From: Pseudanabaena yagii GIHE-NHR1
GTDB lineage: Bacteria; Cyanobacteriota; Cyanobacteriia; Pseudanabaenales; Pseudanabaenaceae
Assembly (NCBI RefSeq): GCF_012863495.1
Contig: NZ_JAAVJL010000001.1
Coordinates: 2,042,001-2,106,000 of the forward strand
Reading direction: 5' to 3'
DNA: 64,000 nucleotides
A program made the translations under genes and the position numbers. The stretch's first letter is position 1; each line of letters opens with the position of its first letter. The notes under the pieces are model-generated. The model was not told where the DNA came from. It did not search any database and was given only the letters and a program-made list of their open reading frames with translations. This document shows, piece after piece, positions 1 through 8,126 of this stretch.

Positions 1-147
1 CCTAAATCGTCTAAACCTAAGCGATCACAAAAAAATTAATCGCCATCATCTTGAATGGTGGCAAGTTATCAAGACTACCATTGAGCTAAGTCTACAAATA
101 GTTCATACATTTGTGTTATTTGGGGAGAAAAAACTATTGGAATAGAC

Positions 148-2469
148 ATGTCACCAACCAATTGGCATATTTTAGAAACCGTTGAACCACCAACTTGGTT
201 AGTTGCTAAAGTTGGCAAATTTGCGGCACGGTTACTTTCGCAAAGAGGCATATTTGAGCCTGAGCAAGTAGACGCATTTTTATATACGGAAGCCTATCAA
301 CCGACGAGTGCTTTTGCTTTTCCTGAGATGCAACAGGCGATCGCCAGAATTCAAAAAGCCTATGAACAAGGTGAAACGATCGCGATTTGGGGAGATTTTG
401 ATGCGGATGGGATTACGGCGACATCGGTATTATGGGAAGGATTAGGGCAGTTTTTTACACAAGGTGATCGCTTAGTTTTTTATATCCCCGATCGTCTCAA
501 GGAATCTCATGGCATCTCGATCAGGGGATTAGATGATCTGCAATCGCAATGTGAATCCATAGGAAAATCTGTCAATTTAATTATTACCTGTGATACGGGC
601 AGCACTAGTTTAGAGGCAATTAATTACGCTAACGAACTAGGAATTGATGTGATTGTCACCGATCATCACACTTTGCACGATGAACGTCCCCATGTCGTCG
701 CAATTATCAATCCGCGTTATTTAAATAGTGAGCATCCCTTGTTCCATTTGTCAGGTGTGGCGGTTGCCTATAAATTAATGGAAGCACTCTATGAAACACT
801 GCCTGAAATTCCCCAACAGCCCCTAGAGGATTTATTAGATTTAGTGGCGATCGGGCTAGTTGCGGATTTAGTGCAATTGACAGGCGATTGTCGCTATCTT
901 GCCCAAAAGGGAATTGAGGTCTTGCGACAAAAGAAACGCCTCGGTGTACGGATGCTCCTAGAACAATGTAAGCGCGTTGGCGATCGCCCGATTGATATCA
1001 GCTTTGGCATTGCGCCACGAATTAATGCCGTCAGCCGCATCTGGGGCGATGTCCGCAAATGTGTGGAACTGCTCACCACCCGTGATGAGAAGGTTTGCAA
1101 GTCTTTAATCGATCAAACGGAATTGGCAAATACCCAGCGCAAAGCTTTGCAAAAGAGGGTATTTAAGCAGGTACAAGGAAAAATTGAACAACTTGATTTA
1201 TCAACAACGGGAATTATTATTCTTGCCGATCCCCAATGGTCGGTGGGAGTTTTGGGATTAGTCGCAGGTCAAGTGGTTGCGGAATATGGTCGCCCGACGA
1301 TTCTCTGTACGGTTGAGGATGGTATCGCTAAAGGCAGTGCGCGATCGCTAGAAGGAATCAATCTCTATGAACTACTGAAGGGACAAGAGCATTTATTGCT
1401 GAGCTTTGGAGGTCATCCCCTCGCAGGTGGTTTGAGCTTTGCACTGGAGAATTTACAAGTACTTGCTGAGGCGATCGATCAGCGCTTTTGGAGCCAATAT
1501 GGACAGTTACAAAGCAAGGCGATAACTATTGATTTGGAAGTAAAAATTGCGGATTTAAATAAGGATTTATTTAATGAATTCAAGCAGTTAGAGCCCTTTG
1601 GCATGGGCAACCCTACGCCGAAGTTACTAGTGCGGAACTGTGAGTTTGTCGATATATCCAATGCTAATATTCGCACTCATAAAGGACAAAAAGTTGAATA
1701 TATCAAAACCGAATTTACCTTAAGCGATCGCCAAGGCAATCAAATTCATGGAGATTGGTGGGGACATTATAGCTATGAGTTGCCAGATACCGCCTGTGAT
1801 GTGGTGATTGAGCTAGTGGATAACGCTTTTCGCAAACGTTATGATGTACGTTTATTGGATATCTATGCTCAAAGCGCCCCACTAAAGTCCGAGGAATCTA
1901 CGCTTGCATCAAACTCCATCAAAAAGCACAATCCCAATCTGAAAATCATCGACCTGCGTGGGCATGGGCAATTAGAACAAGAATTAGAAGCTACAATCTG
2001 TGATCGCTGTCCTACGAGTTGGCATGATTTAAACATGCTCATCGAGCAAGCGGCGCAATCCGATCAAGCCCTAGCGCTAGTTTATCCCAATCCTGAAAAG
2101 ATTAACGGCGCGATCGCATGGCAAACCCTTGTGGGTATCGCTAAATACCTTAGTCGTACAGGCAAAGAGATTAAGCGATCGCAATTAATTGCTAAATTAG
2201 GCATCGAAGATCAAAGTGTCTTGCAGCTTGGCTTTGAGGAATTGCGACAATATGGCTATGTTGTGGAGATCGTTCATAATGAAAGTAATGATCAACTAGA
2301 TGATCCTCAAATAAGCATCAGTTCTGTTGCCGCCGATCATTTATCAACACAATCATCGACGCAATCATCAACTATCACTAAACAGTTTATCCAAGCTGCC
2401 AATGAAATCCTGTTTCAGCAACAGTTCTTCGATCGCCAATTAATTTCTTTGAATGAGCATGACCGCTAA
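148..2469 (+). CDS. recJ: Single-stranded-DNA-specific exonuclease RecJ
   Basis: A 773-aa DHH-superfamily nuclease, expected to degrade single-stranded DNA 5'-3' during recombination and mismatch repair in the cytoplasm. The N-terminal motif GDFDADG lies near residues 82-88 and the DHH motif (TDHHTLHD) near residues 171-178. The DHHA1-type motif SFGGHPLAGG lies near residue 419. These are the metal-binding and substrate motifs of RecJ. An OB-like section follows. A C-terminal extension of about 190 residues is longer than in E. coli RecJ (about 577 aa); cyanobacterial RecJ proteins commonly carry such a tail, whose role I do not know. The ATG is preceded by GGAATAGAC, a weak ribosome-binding site. 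The 3' end overlaps the next gene by 17 bp, so the two are probably co-transcribed and translationally coupled. Family assignment is secure. Confidence 0.93.
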   Translation: MSPTNWHILETVEPPTWLVAKVGKFAARLLSQRGIFEPEQVDAFLYTEAYQPTSAFAFPEMQQAIARIQKAYEQGETIAIWGDFDADGITATSVLWEGLGQFFTQGDRLVFYIPDRLKESHGISIRGLDDLQSQCESIGKSVNLIITCDTGSTSLEAINYANELGIDVIVTDHHTLHDERPHVVAIINPRYLNSEHPLFHLSGVAVAYKLMEALYETLPEIPQQPLEDLLDLVAIGLVADLVQLTGDCRYLAQKGIEVLRQKKRLGVRMLLEQCKRVGDRPIDISFGIAPRINAVSRIWGDVRKCVELLTTRDEKVCKSLIDQTELANTQRKALQKRVFKQVQGKIEQLDLSTTGIIILADPQWSVGVLGLVAGQVVAEYGRPTILCTVEDGIAKGSARSLEGINLYELLKGQEHLLLSFGGHPLAGGLSFALENLQVLAEAIDQRFWSQYGQLQSKAITIDLEVKIADLNKDLFNEFKQLEPFGMGNPTPKLLVRNCEFVDISNANIRTHKGQKVEYIKTEFTLSDRQGNQIHGDWWGHYSYELPDTACDVVIELVDNAFRKRYDVRLLDIYAQSAPLKSEESTLASNSIKKHNPNLKIIDLRGHGQLEQELEATICDRCPTSWHDLNMLIEQAAQSDQALALVYPNPEKINGAIAWQTLVGIAKYLSRTGKEIKRSQLIAKLGIEDQSVLQLGFEELRQYGYVVEIVHNESNDQLDDPQISISSVAADHLSTQSSTQSSTITKQFIQAANEILFQQQFFDRQLISLNEHDR

Positions 2470-4276
2470 CTTTTGGGACATTGTCCGTTATTTTAAACGC
2501 TATCGCAACACGGCAATCTGGAGCATTACAGGTTCTAGTCTATTTGAAATCATCGACCTCGCCGTTCCCTATACCGTTGGGCAAATCCTGAATGTGTTAT
2601 CAGGGCGATCTCTCGATCCTGAAATCAATAGCCTTGTCATCGCCATGGCGAGTATTTTTGGACAGTCTCCGAATCCCACCACAGCATTAATTATGTTATC
2701 AGGCTTAATTTTTGTGGTGACGGTTTTACGCGCACCGATTCAGGTCTGGATTGCCAATAACTTTCATTGGGAAATTGCCCTTAAATCGCGCCGCGATCAG
2801 ACTCAAAAAGCGATCGCCAAAATTTTGACTCTGCCCATCGAGTTTTACGATGAGAATAATGCGGGCAGGATTGCAGGACGTGTAGCGCGAGGTTTAGCCA
2901 ATCACATGTGGTCATATCCCGAAATCGCAGGGCAATTGATTCCTAAAGTCGTGCGAATCCTCGGAATTTTTGTGATCATCTGTGCGATCGCATGGTGGAT
3001 CTCAGCATTCTTTTTAGTGTCATTTATTTTGGTGCTATTAGGAAGTTTGCAAAAACTGAAGGGATTAGTCAAAACGGAAGAAAACCTCGACATCTATCAA
3101 GAGAATACTGAAAGTCGCACTTCCGAAATTATTACCAGCATCAAGACCGTCAAGGCTTTTGCCAATGAAGCAAAGGAATATAAACGCCAAAGCGAACGTC
3201 TCGAACGGGAAGCCAAAGTCTCTCTCTGGGGCATTCACATTGGCTATGTAAAATTAGGCATGGTGCGCGATACGGTACTGGAAGCTTGCCAATTTGTCGT
3301 ATTTGGAGCCGCCCTATTCGCTACCTTTGGTGGCAAGATGTCCATCGGACACTTCATCACCATTTCCACCTTGGCAAGTATGGCTTATTCGGAAATCAAA
3401 CCGATTTGTTTACTTGCCGAAGTCTTTGCCCGTCGCTATTCCTCAATGTTGCGCTTCCATGAGTTCATGAAACAAGCCAATGGACAAGATGCCGCGATCG
3501 CGCTATACCCCAACACCAAATATCCCCAATATCGCTTTGCAGGCAAAGTCGAATTCCGCAATCTCACCTTTGGATACGATCGCGATCGCCCTGTTCTCGA
3601 AAAAATCCAATTCATCATCGAACCCTACGAAACCGTTGCTCTAGTAGGGAAATCAGGTTCTGGCAAATCCACCTTAGTTAAATTGCTGTTCCGTTATTTC
3701 GAGCCATCAAGTGGCGGTATCTTGATTGATGGAACAAATATCACCGAACTCGATATCACGGGCTATCGTAAACGTCTAGCGATCGTCCATCAAGAGGTGG
3801 ATATCTTTAATGGAACCTTGATGGATAATCTCATGTATGGAAATCCTACGGCAACTTTTGCCCAAGTGCAAGAAGCCTGTGCGATCGCTAGTGTTGATGA
3901 ATTTCTCCATTTACTACCAAGGGGCTATAACACCATCGTCGGGGAACGGGGTGTGCGACTCTCTGGTGGTCAACGTCAAAGATTGGGCATTGCTAGAGCT
4001 TTGCTAGTCAATCCCGATATTCTCGTCTTTGATGAAGCCACTTCTAGCCTTGATTACGAATCTGAGCGATCAATTCAACTTGCCATGCGGCGCATTCAGG
4101 GAATCCGCACCACAATTGTGATTGCTCACCGTCTTAGCACCGTGCGTGAAGCCGATAAAATTGTCGTCTTAGATAAAGGTGCGATCGTCGAAATCGGCTC
4201 CCATCAGCAGCTTCTCGCTCAAGGTGGCATCTATCACCGCTTACATTCTTTACAAGAAACAGGAGAGTTGTTATAA
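2453..4276 (+). CDS. ABC transporter, fused permease-ATPase (type IV exporter half-transporter)
   Basis: A 607-aa half-transporter with an N-terminal six-helix membrane domain (about residues 15-330) and a C-terminal ATPase domain. Walker A (GKSGSGKST) lies near residue 398, the signature LSGGQRQRLGIARALL near 502, Walker B (ILVFDEATSSLD) near 522 and the switch histidine in IAHRLSTV near 562. This is the layout of MsbA/HlyB-like exporters that work as dimers in the inner membrane. The substrate cannot be read from the sequence. It starts inside recJ in another frame, so it probably shares that transcript. The first transmembrane segments are separated by a long loop around GRSLDPEINSL. It ends just upstream of the oppositely oriented toxin-antitoxin pair. 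Confidence 0.9.
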   Translation: MSMTANFWDIVRYFKRYRNTAIWSITGSSLFEIIDLAVPYTVGQILNVLSGRSLDPEINSLVIAMASIFGQSPNPTTALIMLSGLIFVVTVLRAPIQVWIANNFHWEIALKSRRDQTQKAIAKILTLPIEFYDENNAGRIAGRVARGLANHMWSYPEIAGQLIPKVVRILGIFVIICAIAWWISAFFLVSFILVLLGSLQKLKGLVKTEENLDIYQENTESRTSEIITSIKTVKAFANEAKEYKRQSERLEREAKVSLWGIHIGYVKLGMVRDTVLEACQFVVFGAALFATFGGKMSIGHFITISTLASMAYSEIKPICLLAEVFARRYSSMLRFHEFMKQANGQDAAIALYPNTKYPQYRFAGKVEFRNLTFGYDRDRPVLEKIQFIIEPYETVALVGKSGSGKSTLVKLLFRYFEPSSGGILIDGTNITELDITGYRKRLAIVHQEVDIFNGTLMDNLMYGNPTATFAQVQEACAIASVDEFLHLLPRGYNTIVGERGVRLSGGQRQRLGIARALLVNPDILVFDEATSSLDYESERSIQLAMRRIQGIRTTIVIAHRLSTVREADKIVVLDKGAIVEIGSHQQLLAQGGIYHRLHSLQETGELL

Positions 4277-4282
4277 GAATAA

Positions 4283-4334
4283 AGAGGTTCGGCTTCGCTG
4301 TACTTCCCTTGCGATTCGTAAAGTCCTGCGAGAT
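4283..4334 (-). repeat. Orphan 52-bp TPR-repeat fragment
   Basis: These 52 bases are identical to 5077-5128 inside the last TPR unit of the NTPase gene. Read on the minus strand they encode LAGLYESQGKYSEAEPL, one partial TPR helix pair. The fragment starts about 17 bases after the toxin stop codon and has no start codon of its own, so it is a relic rather than a gene. It implies that a TPR array once continued here, or that a repeat unit was copied by recombination when the toxin-antitoxin pair arrived. Confidence 0.85.
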
Positions 4335-4351
4335 CGCCGATTCAAGATATC

Positions 4352-4609
4352 TCATTCCCCGTAATGAGTTTTTGCTCTGATGATGAGAATTACTAAGTCT
4401 TCATTATAAATTTCGTAGACAATGCGATCTTTGAGACTCAATCGATAGGAATAGAGTCCCTTTAGATCGCCTTTTAAGGGTTTGCCAATGTAGGGATTAG
4501 GCAGAATAACGTTTTGTAATATGTCTTGCAGTTTTGCTTTTTGTTTGGGAGTGAGTTCGTCAATATCTTTTTTGGCTTGCTTTGAGAAAACAATTCGATA
4601 AGATTTCAT
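4352..4609 (-). CDS. RelE/ParE-family type II toxin
   Basis: An 85-aa basic protein beginning MKSYRIVFSKQAKKDIDEL, with central LKGDLKGLYSYRLSLKDRIVY and a C-terminal IIRAKTHYGE. This pattern (helical hairpin with K/R, then a beta-sheet with a terminal H-Y pair) is typical of RelE/YoeB-like ribosome-dependent mRNA interferases. The length is normal and no residue is obviously missing, so it looks functional. Its start overlaps the antitoxin stop by 4 bp, the usual coupling in these modules. It is the last intact gene of the minus-strand cluster that includes the NLR-like NTPase. Whether it cleaves RNA (RelE, YoeB) or poisons gyrase (ParE) is not settled by sequence alone, but the ending favours the RelE/YoeB side. 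Confidence 0.88.
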   Translation of the reverse strand: MKSYRIVFSKQAKKDIDELTPKQKAKLQDILQNVILPNPYIGKPLKGDLKGLYSYRLSLKDRIVYEIYNEDLVILIIRAKTHYGE

Positions 4610-4857
4610 CCGAAAATCTGCTCCATACTGAATGTTTCTCCTGCTTGATATTCTTGTCTAGCTATTTCTACTTGCTGAAGCAGATCGGGAACTTGCATGA
4701 GCATGGCTGTTTCCATTAATGATTCCCATTCCTCTTGGGTAATCAATCGATAAACCCGATCGCGATGCAGGATACCCACGCCCTCAGTTTCTTTGGTGGC
4801 AAGATCGCATAGTTCATCAAGGTTCTGTTTGGCATAATCAACGGTAACTTGATACAT
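4606..4857 (-). CDS. Phd/YefM-family antitoxin
   Basis: An 83-aa protein starting MYQVTVDYAKQNLDELCDLA, the characteristic N-terminal DNA-binding fold of Phd/YefM antitoxins, with ITQEEWESLMETAMLM before a disordered toxin-binding tail. It should neutralise the adjacent RelE/ParE-type toxin and repress the pair's promoter. The ATG is preceded by AGGA about 10 bases upstream. Only 22 bp separate it from the stop codon of the upstream NTPase gene on the same strand, so the toxin-antitoxin pair may be transcribed as the tail of that operon. Confidence 0.9.
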   Translation of the reverse strand: MYQVTVDYAKQNLDELCDLATKETEGVGILHRDRVYRLITQEEWESLMETAMLMQVPDLLQQVEIARQEYQAGETFSMEQIFG

Positions 4858-4879
4858 CTGATTTTTCCTATTTCTTGGC

Positions 4880-7147
4880 TTATGAGTTAGGATTCATGGC
4901 TTGCAGTAGTTGCATTATATCATCAGGATTATTGGCAATCATTTGTTGTAATGCTTCGGAACTCATACCTGTAGATATTTGTAATCGCAACATCATGAGA
5001 GAGACCATGACTGTTTGGGTATGGGGATGATCTTGTCCAAGAACTTTTATGAAAATTTCTAAGGATCGCAGAAAGAGAGGTTCGGCTTCGCTGTACTTCC
5101 CTTGCGATTCGTAAAGTCCTGCGAGATTGTTGAGACTGTTGGCGACAGAGGGATGGTCTGCTCCTAGTTGCTTTTCTTTGATCGAGAGCGATCGCAAATA
5201 GAGAGGTTCGGCTTCGCTGTACTTCCCTTGCGATTCGTAAAGGCTTGCGAGATTGTTGAGACTGGAAGCAACATAGGGATGGTCTGCTCCTAATTGCTTT
5301 TCCATGATCGAAAGCGATCGCACATAGAGTGGTTCAGCTTCGCTGTACTTCCCTTGCGATCGGTAAAGTTCTGCGAGATTGTTGAGATCGGTTGCAATTT
5401 CGGGATGGTCTTCTCCATAGATGCGTTTATCGATTTCGAGCGATCGCAGCAAGAGCGGTTCGGCTTCGCTGTACTTCCCTTGCGAATAGTAAAGTCCTGC
5501 GAGATTGTTGAGACTGGTGGCGACAGAGGGATGGTCTGCTCCTAGTTGCTTTTCTTTGATCGAGAGCGATCGCACATAGAGTGGTTCGGCTTCGCTGTAC
5601 TTCCCTTGCGAATCGTAAAGTTCTGCGAGATTGTTGAGACTGGTGGCGACATCGAGATGGTCTGCTCCTAAGCGTGATTCCGTTTCCTTGAGACAGGTTT
5701 CCAAAGGTGGAATTGACAGAGCATATAGTCCTTGACCTCTGTAATAGGAAGCAATTCCCAAAAATGCCCAAACTAAATCCTCTGCAGGATTAGGAATATG
5801 CTCCAACAGTTCCCGTCCGAGGATCTCTAAATGGGGAATTGTAGGTGCAATTTCTTTGACTTGATCAATGGTGATTGTTTGTCCGATGCCCTTAGAAATA
5901 TTCAGCAGCGATACCGCCACCTGTTGCCGCAGGGCTTGCCATTGGGGATGTTGTTGTAATTGAAATTGAAAATATTCTCGCAAAAGTTGATGCAGTGCAT
6001 ATTCCCCTTCTCCCGTCCGTTCCAACAAATGCAGATTTAATAACTCATCATCACGCCAAGCCTCTAAGTCCTCCTCATCCTCACCCATCGCATCCATAAC
6101 CCACCGCCAATCAATCGGCGCAAGCGCAAACAACGACAGCAAGCAGCCGAGCCGTTGCGCTCCCTCCGATAGGTCTTGCCAACTCAAATCAAACGCCGCG
6201 ATCACATTTAGCTTTGCAGTCATCTCTGTCAAAGCCCGTCTTTGCTTATCTGTCAGCGCATCCTGCTGTAACTTCTTCATTTCTAGGCGCTCCTGCATCT
6301 TCGCGATCGACAGATCAGGTTTCCTTGCCAAATACCGCCCCACCAACTCGATCGCCAAAGGCAACCGCCCCAACCACTCACAAAGCTGCTCAATTTCCGC
6401 TTCACTACCCCGACGCGGATCGGCTTCAGGCAAAAACGACCTCAACAAATCCACCGCCGCCGCCAACTCCAACACATCCAAAGTATATTGCTGCATCGCA
6501 TTCCCCAACCCCAGCCTTGTCGTTGCCAACACCCGAAAATTGCCATCAAGGGGCGGCAAAAACGGCTCCACCTTTGCATAGTCCTTCACATCATCCAAAA
6601 TCACCAACATCTGCCCCTTCAGAGATTTCCCTAGCCGCGCCCAGCAATACCCCGCCAACTTCTCACCACTATCCAACCCATCGGGCATCTTTTCCCCAAG
6701 CTGCACCACCACAAAATCCTGTAACTGCGTTGGCAAGTTCCCCTCATTTGCCCGTAACCAAAAGATCCCGCCACCATAGTCTTGCAAATGCCGCAGCCCA
6801 TATTGCAGCGCCAGTTCCGACTTACCGATCCCACCCATGCCTTTGACAAAAGCCGCCACCGCCACCCTATGATTTTGCTGCAAAAGTTTATGCACTTCTT
6901 GCAGGTCATCATCCCGTCCCGCAAAAAAAGTCACATTACTCTGCGGCAAATTAATCAAGCTCCCCGCCCGCTTCGCCTCCTGAATAATTTGGTTGAAATT
7001 TTCAATATTTACAACACTCTCTGCCTGAGCAACAATCCCCACCTTGTCAGCAACCTTATTTGGCTCATGATGAATCTCTTGGGAAACATTGATATCAGCG
7101 TCTCCTCCAACATTCACATGCTCCAGCCCTGTTCGTTTATTGGTCAT
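4880..7147 (-). CDS. NB-ARC/NLR-like P-loop NTPase with C-terminal TPR repeats
   Basis: A 755-aa STAND-type NTPase. Residues 1-60 form a short N-terminal region. The NTPase domain has a P-loop GMGGIGKS (103-110), Walker B LVILDD (181-186), sensor LATTR (207-211) and the GxP-type motif GRLPLAIEL (260-268), the ordered set seen in NB-ARC proteins. A winged-helix-like linker follows. From about residue 500 come five near-identical 42-residue TPR units of the kinesin-light-chain type (LNNLA.LY.SQGKYSEAEPL). Such proteins sense a ligand through repeats and oligomerise on nucleotide binding; many bacterial ones act in antiphage defence. There is no effector domain in the polypeptide. Residues 29-52 match the C-terminal tail of the small protein encoded two genes upstream, so the effector may be supplied in trans. 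The start is supported by AGAAGG 8 bp upstream. It lies 2 bp after the preceding gene. Confidence 0.88.
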   Translation of the reverse strand: MTNKRTGLEHVNVGGDADINVSQEIHHEPNKVADKVGIVAQAESVVNIENFNQIIQEAKRAGSLINLPQSNVTFFAGRDDDLQEVHKLLQQNHRVAVAAFVKGMGGIGKSELALQYGLRHLQDYGGGIFWLRANEGNLPTQLQDFVVVQLGEKMPDGLDSGEKLAGYCWARLGKSLKGQMLVILDDVKDYAKVEPFLPPLDGNFRVLATTRLGLGNAMQQYTLDVLELAAAVDLLRSFLPEADPRRGSEAEIEQLCEWLGRLPLAIELVGRYLARKPDLSIAKMQERLEMKKLQQDALTDKQRRALTEMTAKLNVIAAFDLSWQDLSEGAQRLGCLLSLFALAPIDWRWVMDAMGEDEEDLEAWRDDELLNLHLLERTGEGEYALHQLLREYFQFQLQQHPQWQALRQQVAVSLLNISKGIGQTITIDQVKEIAPTIPHLEILGRELLEHIPNPAEDLVWAFLGIASYYRGQGLYALSIPPLETCLKETESRLGADHLDVATSLNNLAELYDSQGKYSEAEPLYVRSLSIKEKQLGADHPSVATSLNNLAGLYYSQGKYSEAEPLLLRSLEIDKRIYGEDHPEIATDLNNLAELYRSQGKYSEAEPLYVRSLSIMEKQLGADHPYVASSLNNLASLYESQGKYSEAEPLYLRSLSIKEKQLGADHPSVANSLNNLAGLYESQGKYSEAEPLFLRSLEIFIKVLGQDHPHTQTVMVSLMMLRLQISTGMSSEALQQMIANNPDDIMQLLQAMNPNS
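5077..5690 (-). repeat. Five tandem 126-bp TPR-coding repeats
   Basis: The TPR part of the NTPase gene consists of 126-bp units sharing long identical blocks, such as cggcttcgctgtacttccct, which recurs in each unit. Identity is strongest around the loop between TPR helices (SQGKYSEAEPL), while the intervening residues vary. Such DNA-level identity points to recent unit duplication or gene conversion and allows copy-number change. Confidence 0.85.
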
Positions 7148-7149
7148 AG

Positions 7150-7341
7150 TTAGCCTTCTAGTAATGCAAAAATTTCACCCCGTCCCACATTTTCGCTATC
7201 CTTACCCTCAGCGATCGCCATAGCCATCGCTACATCCTCCATAACCTCATAAATCAACTCAGCTAACATATCGCGCTCCTGCGTAAACATTTCCCGCAGC
7301 AACTCCTTGAGCAAAGGTCGTAAATCTTGAGCTTCGAGCAT
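7150..7341 (-). CDS. Small acidic protein in NLR operon, antitoxin-like
   Basis: A 63-aa helical, acidic protein (MLEAQDLRPLLKELLREMF... ending GRGEIFALLEG). I chose the ATG at 7341 because AGGTGA sits 5 bp upstream. A GTG nine bases earlier (7350) directly abuts the previous gene's stop and is the alternative. The ending (EGKDSENVGRGEIFALLEG) resembles from memory small cyanobacterial antitoxins that pair with RelE or PIN toxins, but no such toxin follows. Instead the NLR-like NTPase starts 2 bp downstream. It may be an orphan antitoxin or a regulatory partner of the NTPase. Function is unknown. Confidence 0.7.
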   Translation of the reverse strand: MLEAQDLRPLLKELLREMFTQERDMLAELIYEVMEDVAMAMAIAEGKDSENVGRGEIFALLEG

Positions 7342-7350
7342 AGCGATCAC

Positions 7351-7767
7351 CTACATATTGAACGTTGTAATATCTGCCTTGCCGCCACTCTGAACCACAA
7401 TACCAATTTTTTCGGCTAACTTATTAGGATTCTGAGATTTTGACTGACTCAGTTGTGCTTGCAAAGTCTCAACCTTCGCTGCTAGTTCCTTGTTACTTGT
7501 CAAAAGCGATCGCACCTGATCCAATAACTTTGTCACTTCAGGATCATCCGCGATCGCCTCCACATCGATTACCGCTTGTCCCGCATCAAAATCCTCACCC
7601 GCACTAATCGCTTTTACCGTCTGTGTATTTGGAGCTTTACGACTGAGAACAGACCAAAGAGATCGCGCCAGTTTCACCGTCTCATCAGTAATATTTTCAC
7701 CAACCTTGGTTAACGAGCCTGTTCCTACAATTACTAACAACCCCACAAGCAGAGAAACTGGTTCCAT
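7351..7767 (-). CDS. Small membrane-anchored protein with C-terminal motif shared with NLR, putative effector
   Basis: A 138-aa protein of unrecognised family. Residues 4-16 (VSLLVGLLVIVGT) form one hydrophobic segment, followed by an amphipathic region (residues 25-45), a probable coiled coil (about 75-112) and a C-terminal tail (114-137). That tail aligns without gaps to residues 29-52 of the NTPase two genes downstream, with 12 of 24 identities (shared P, N, K, A, K, G-I-V, Q, I, F-N). A hydrophobic N-terminus, helical body and short beta-prone C-terminal motif echoed at the N-terminus of an adjacent NLR is the layout described for amyloid-motif signalling pairs in bacteria and fungi. The call as an effector is inference. 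It is the first intact gene of the operon. Confidence 0.65.
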   Translation of the reverse strand: MEPVSLLVGLLVIVGTGSLTKVGENITDETVKLARSLWSVLSRKAPNTQTVKAISAGEDFDAGQAVIDVEAIADDPEVTKLLDQVRSLLTSNKELAAKVETLQAQLSQSKSQNPNKLAEKIGIVVQSGGKADITTFNM

Positions 7768-7819
7768 ATTTACACCAATGATTTACCAATATTTTGATTT
7801 TATCTCAGCTATAGGAAAT

Positions 7820-8126
7820 CTAAGGAATTGGGCGATCGCTTATGGGATTACTACCAGAAACTAAAGCGATCGCTTGATTGATAATTGCTTCGCGATCAAC
7901 CATTGCTCCCAACTCATCTGCCTCATATCTACCCTCAAAAGCCTCACTCGCAGCAGCATCTATGGCAATCTCATAGGCTTCTTCTATGGTCTCGCGTAGT
8001 TCTGAAGGTTCGCAATAATTTCCTTTTGTCATCCTTGCTCATCTCCGTCATCTCCTCCACCAACAGCAACGCGTCAGAGATGTTGCCACCTACCAGCAAT
8101 TCCCTAAGTTCTAATAACTCTTCCAT
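7820..8126 (-). pseudogene. Broken DUF29-like gene (internal deletion plus frameshift)
   Basis: Reading leftward from ATG 8126, the first frame gives MEELLELRELLVGG...EEMTEMSKDD, which closely resembles the N-terminus of a common cyanobacterial family that I recall as annotated DUF29-like. After about 33 codons that frame runs into unrelated residues and a stop. A second frame, open from 8032, gives LRETIEEAYEIAIDAA...GRYEADELGAMVDREAIINQ, which resembles the C-terminus of the same family. The central section expected between them (about 70 residues, usually with IRSYAVVLLLHLIKQ) is absent. The gene therefore appears to have lost its middle and shifted frame near 8030. The 70-residue distal frame could still be translated, but a function is doubtful. 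Confidence 0.65.

Noticed and set aside
1-147. Search for a gene or RNA before recJ
   Set aside because: Only AT-rich sequence with short inverted stretches is present; nothing recognisable.
5077-5690. Regular direct repeats suggesting a CRISPR array
   Set aside because: The 126-bp spacing, coding frame and TPR translation show protein repeats; no spacers or cas genes are present.
6214-6846. 210-aa proline/serine-rich frame on the plus strand inside the NTPase gene
   Set aside because: It is the antisense of a long, motif-rich real gene, and its composition is typical of shadow frames.
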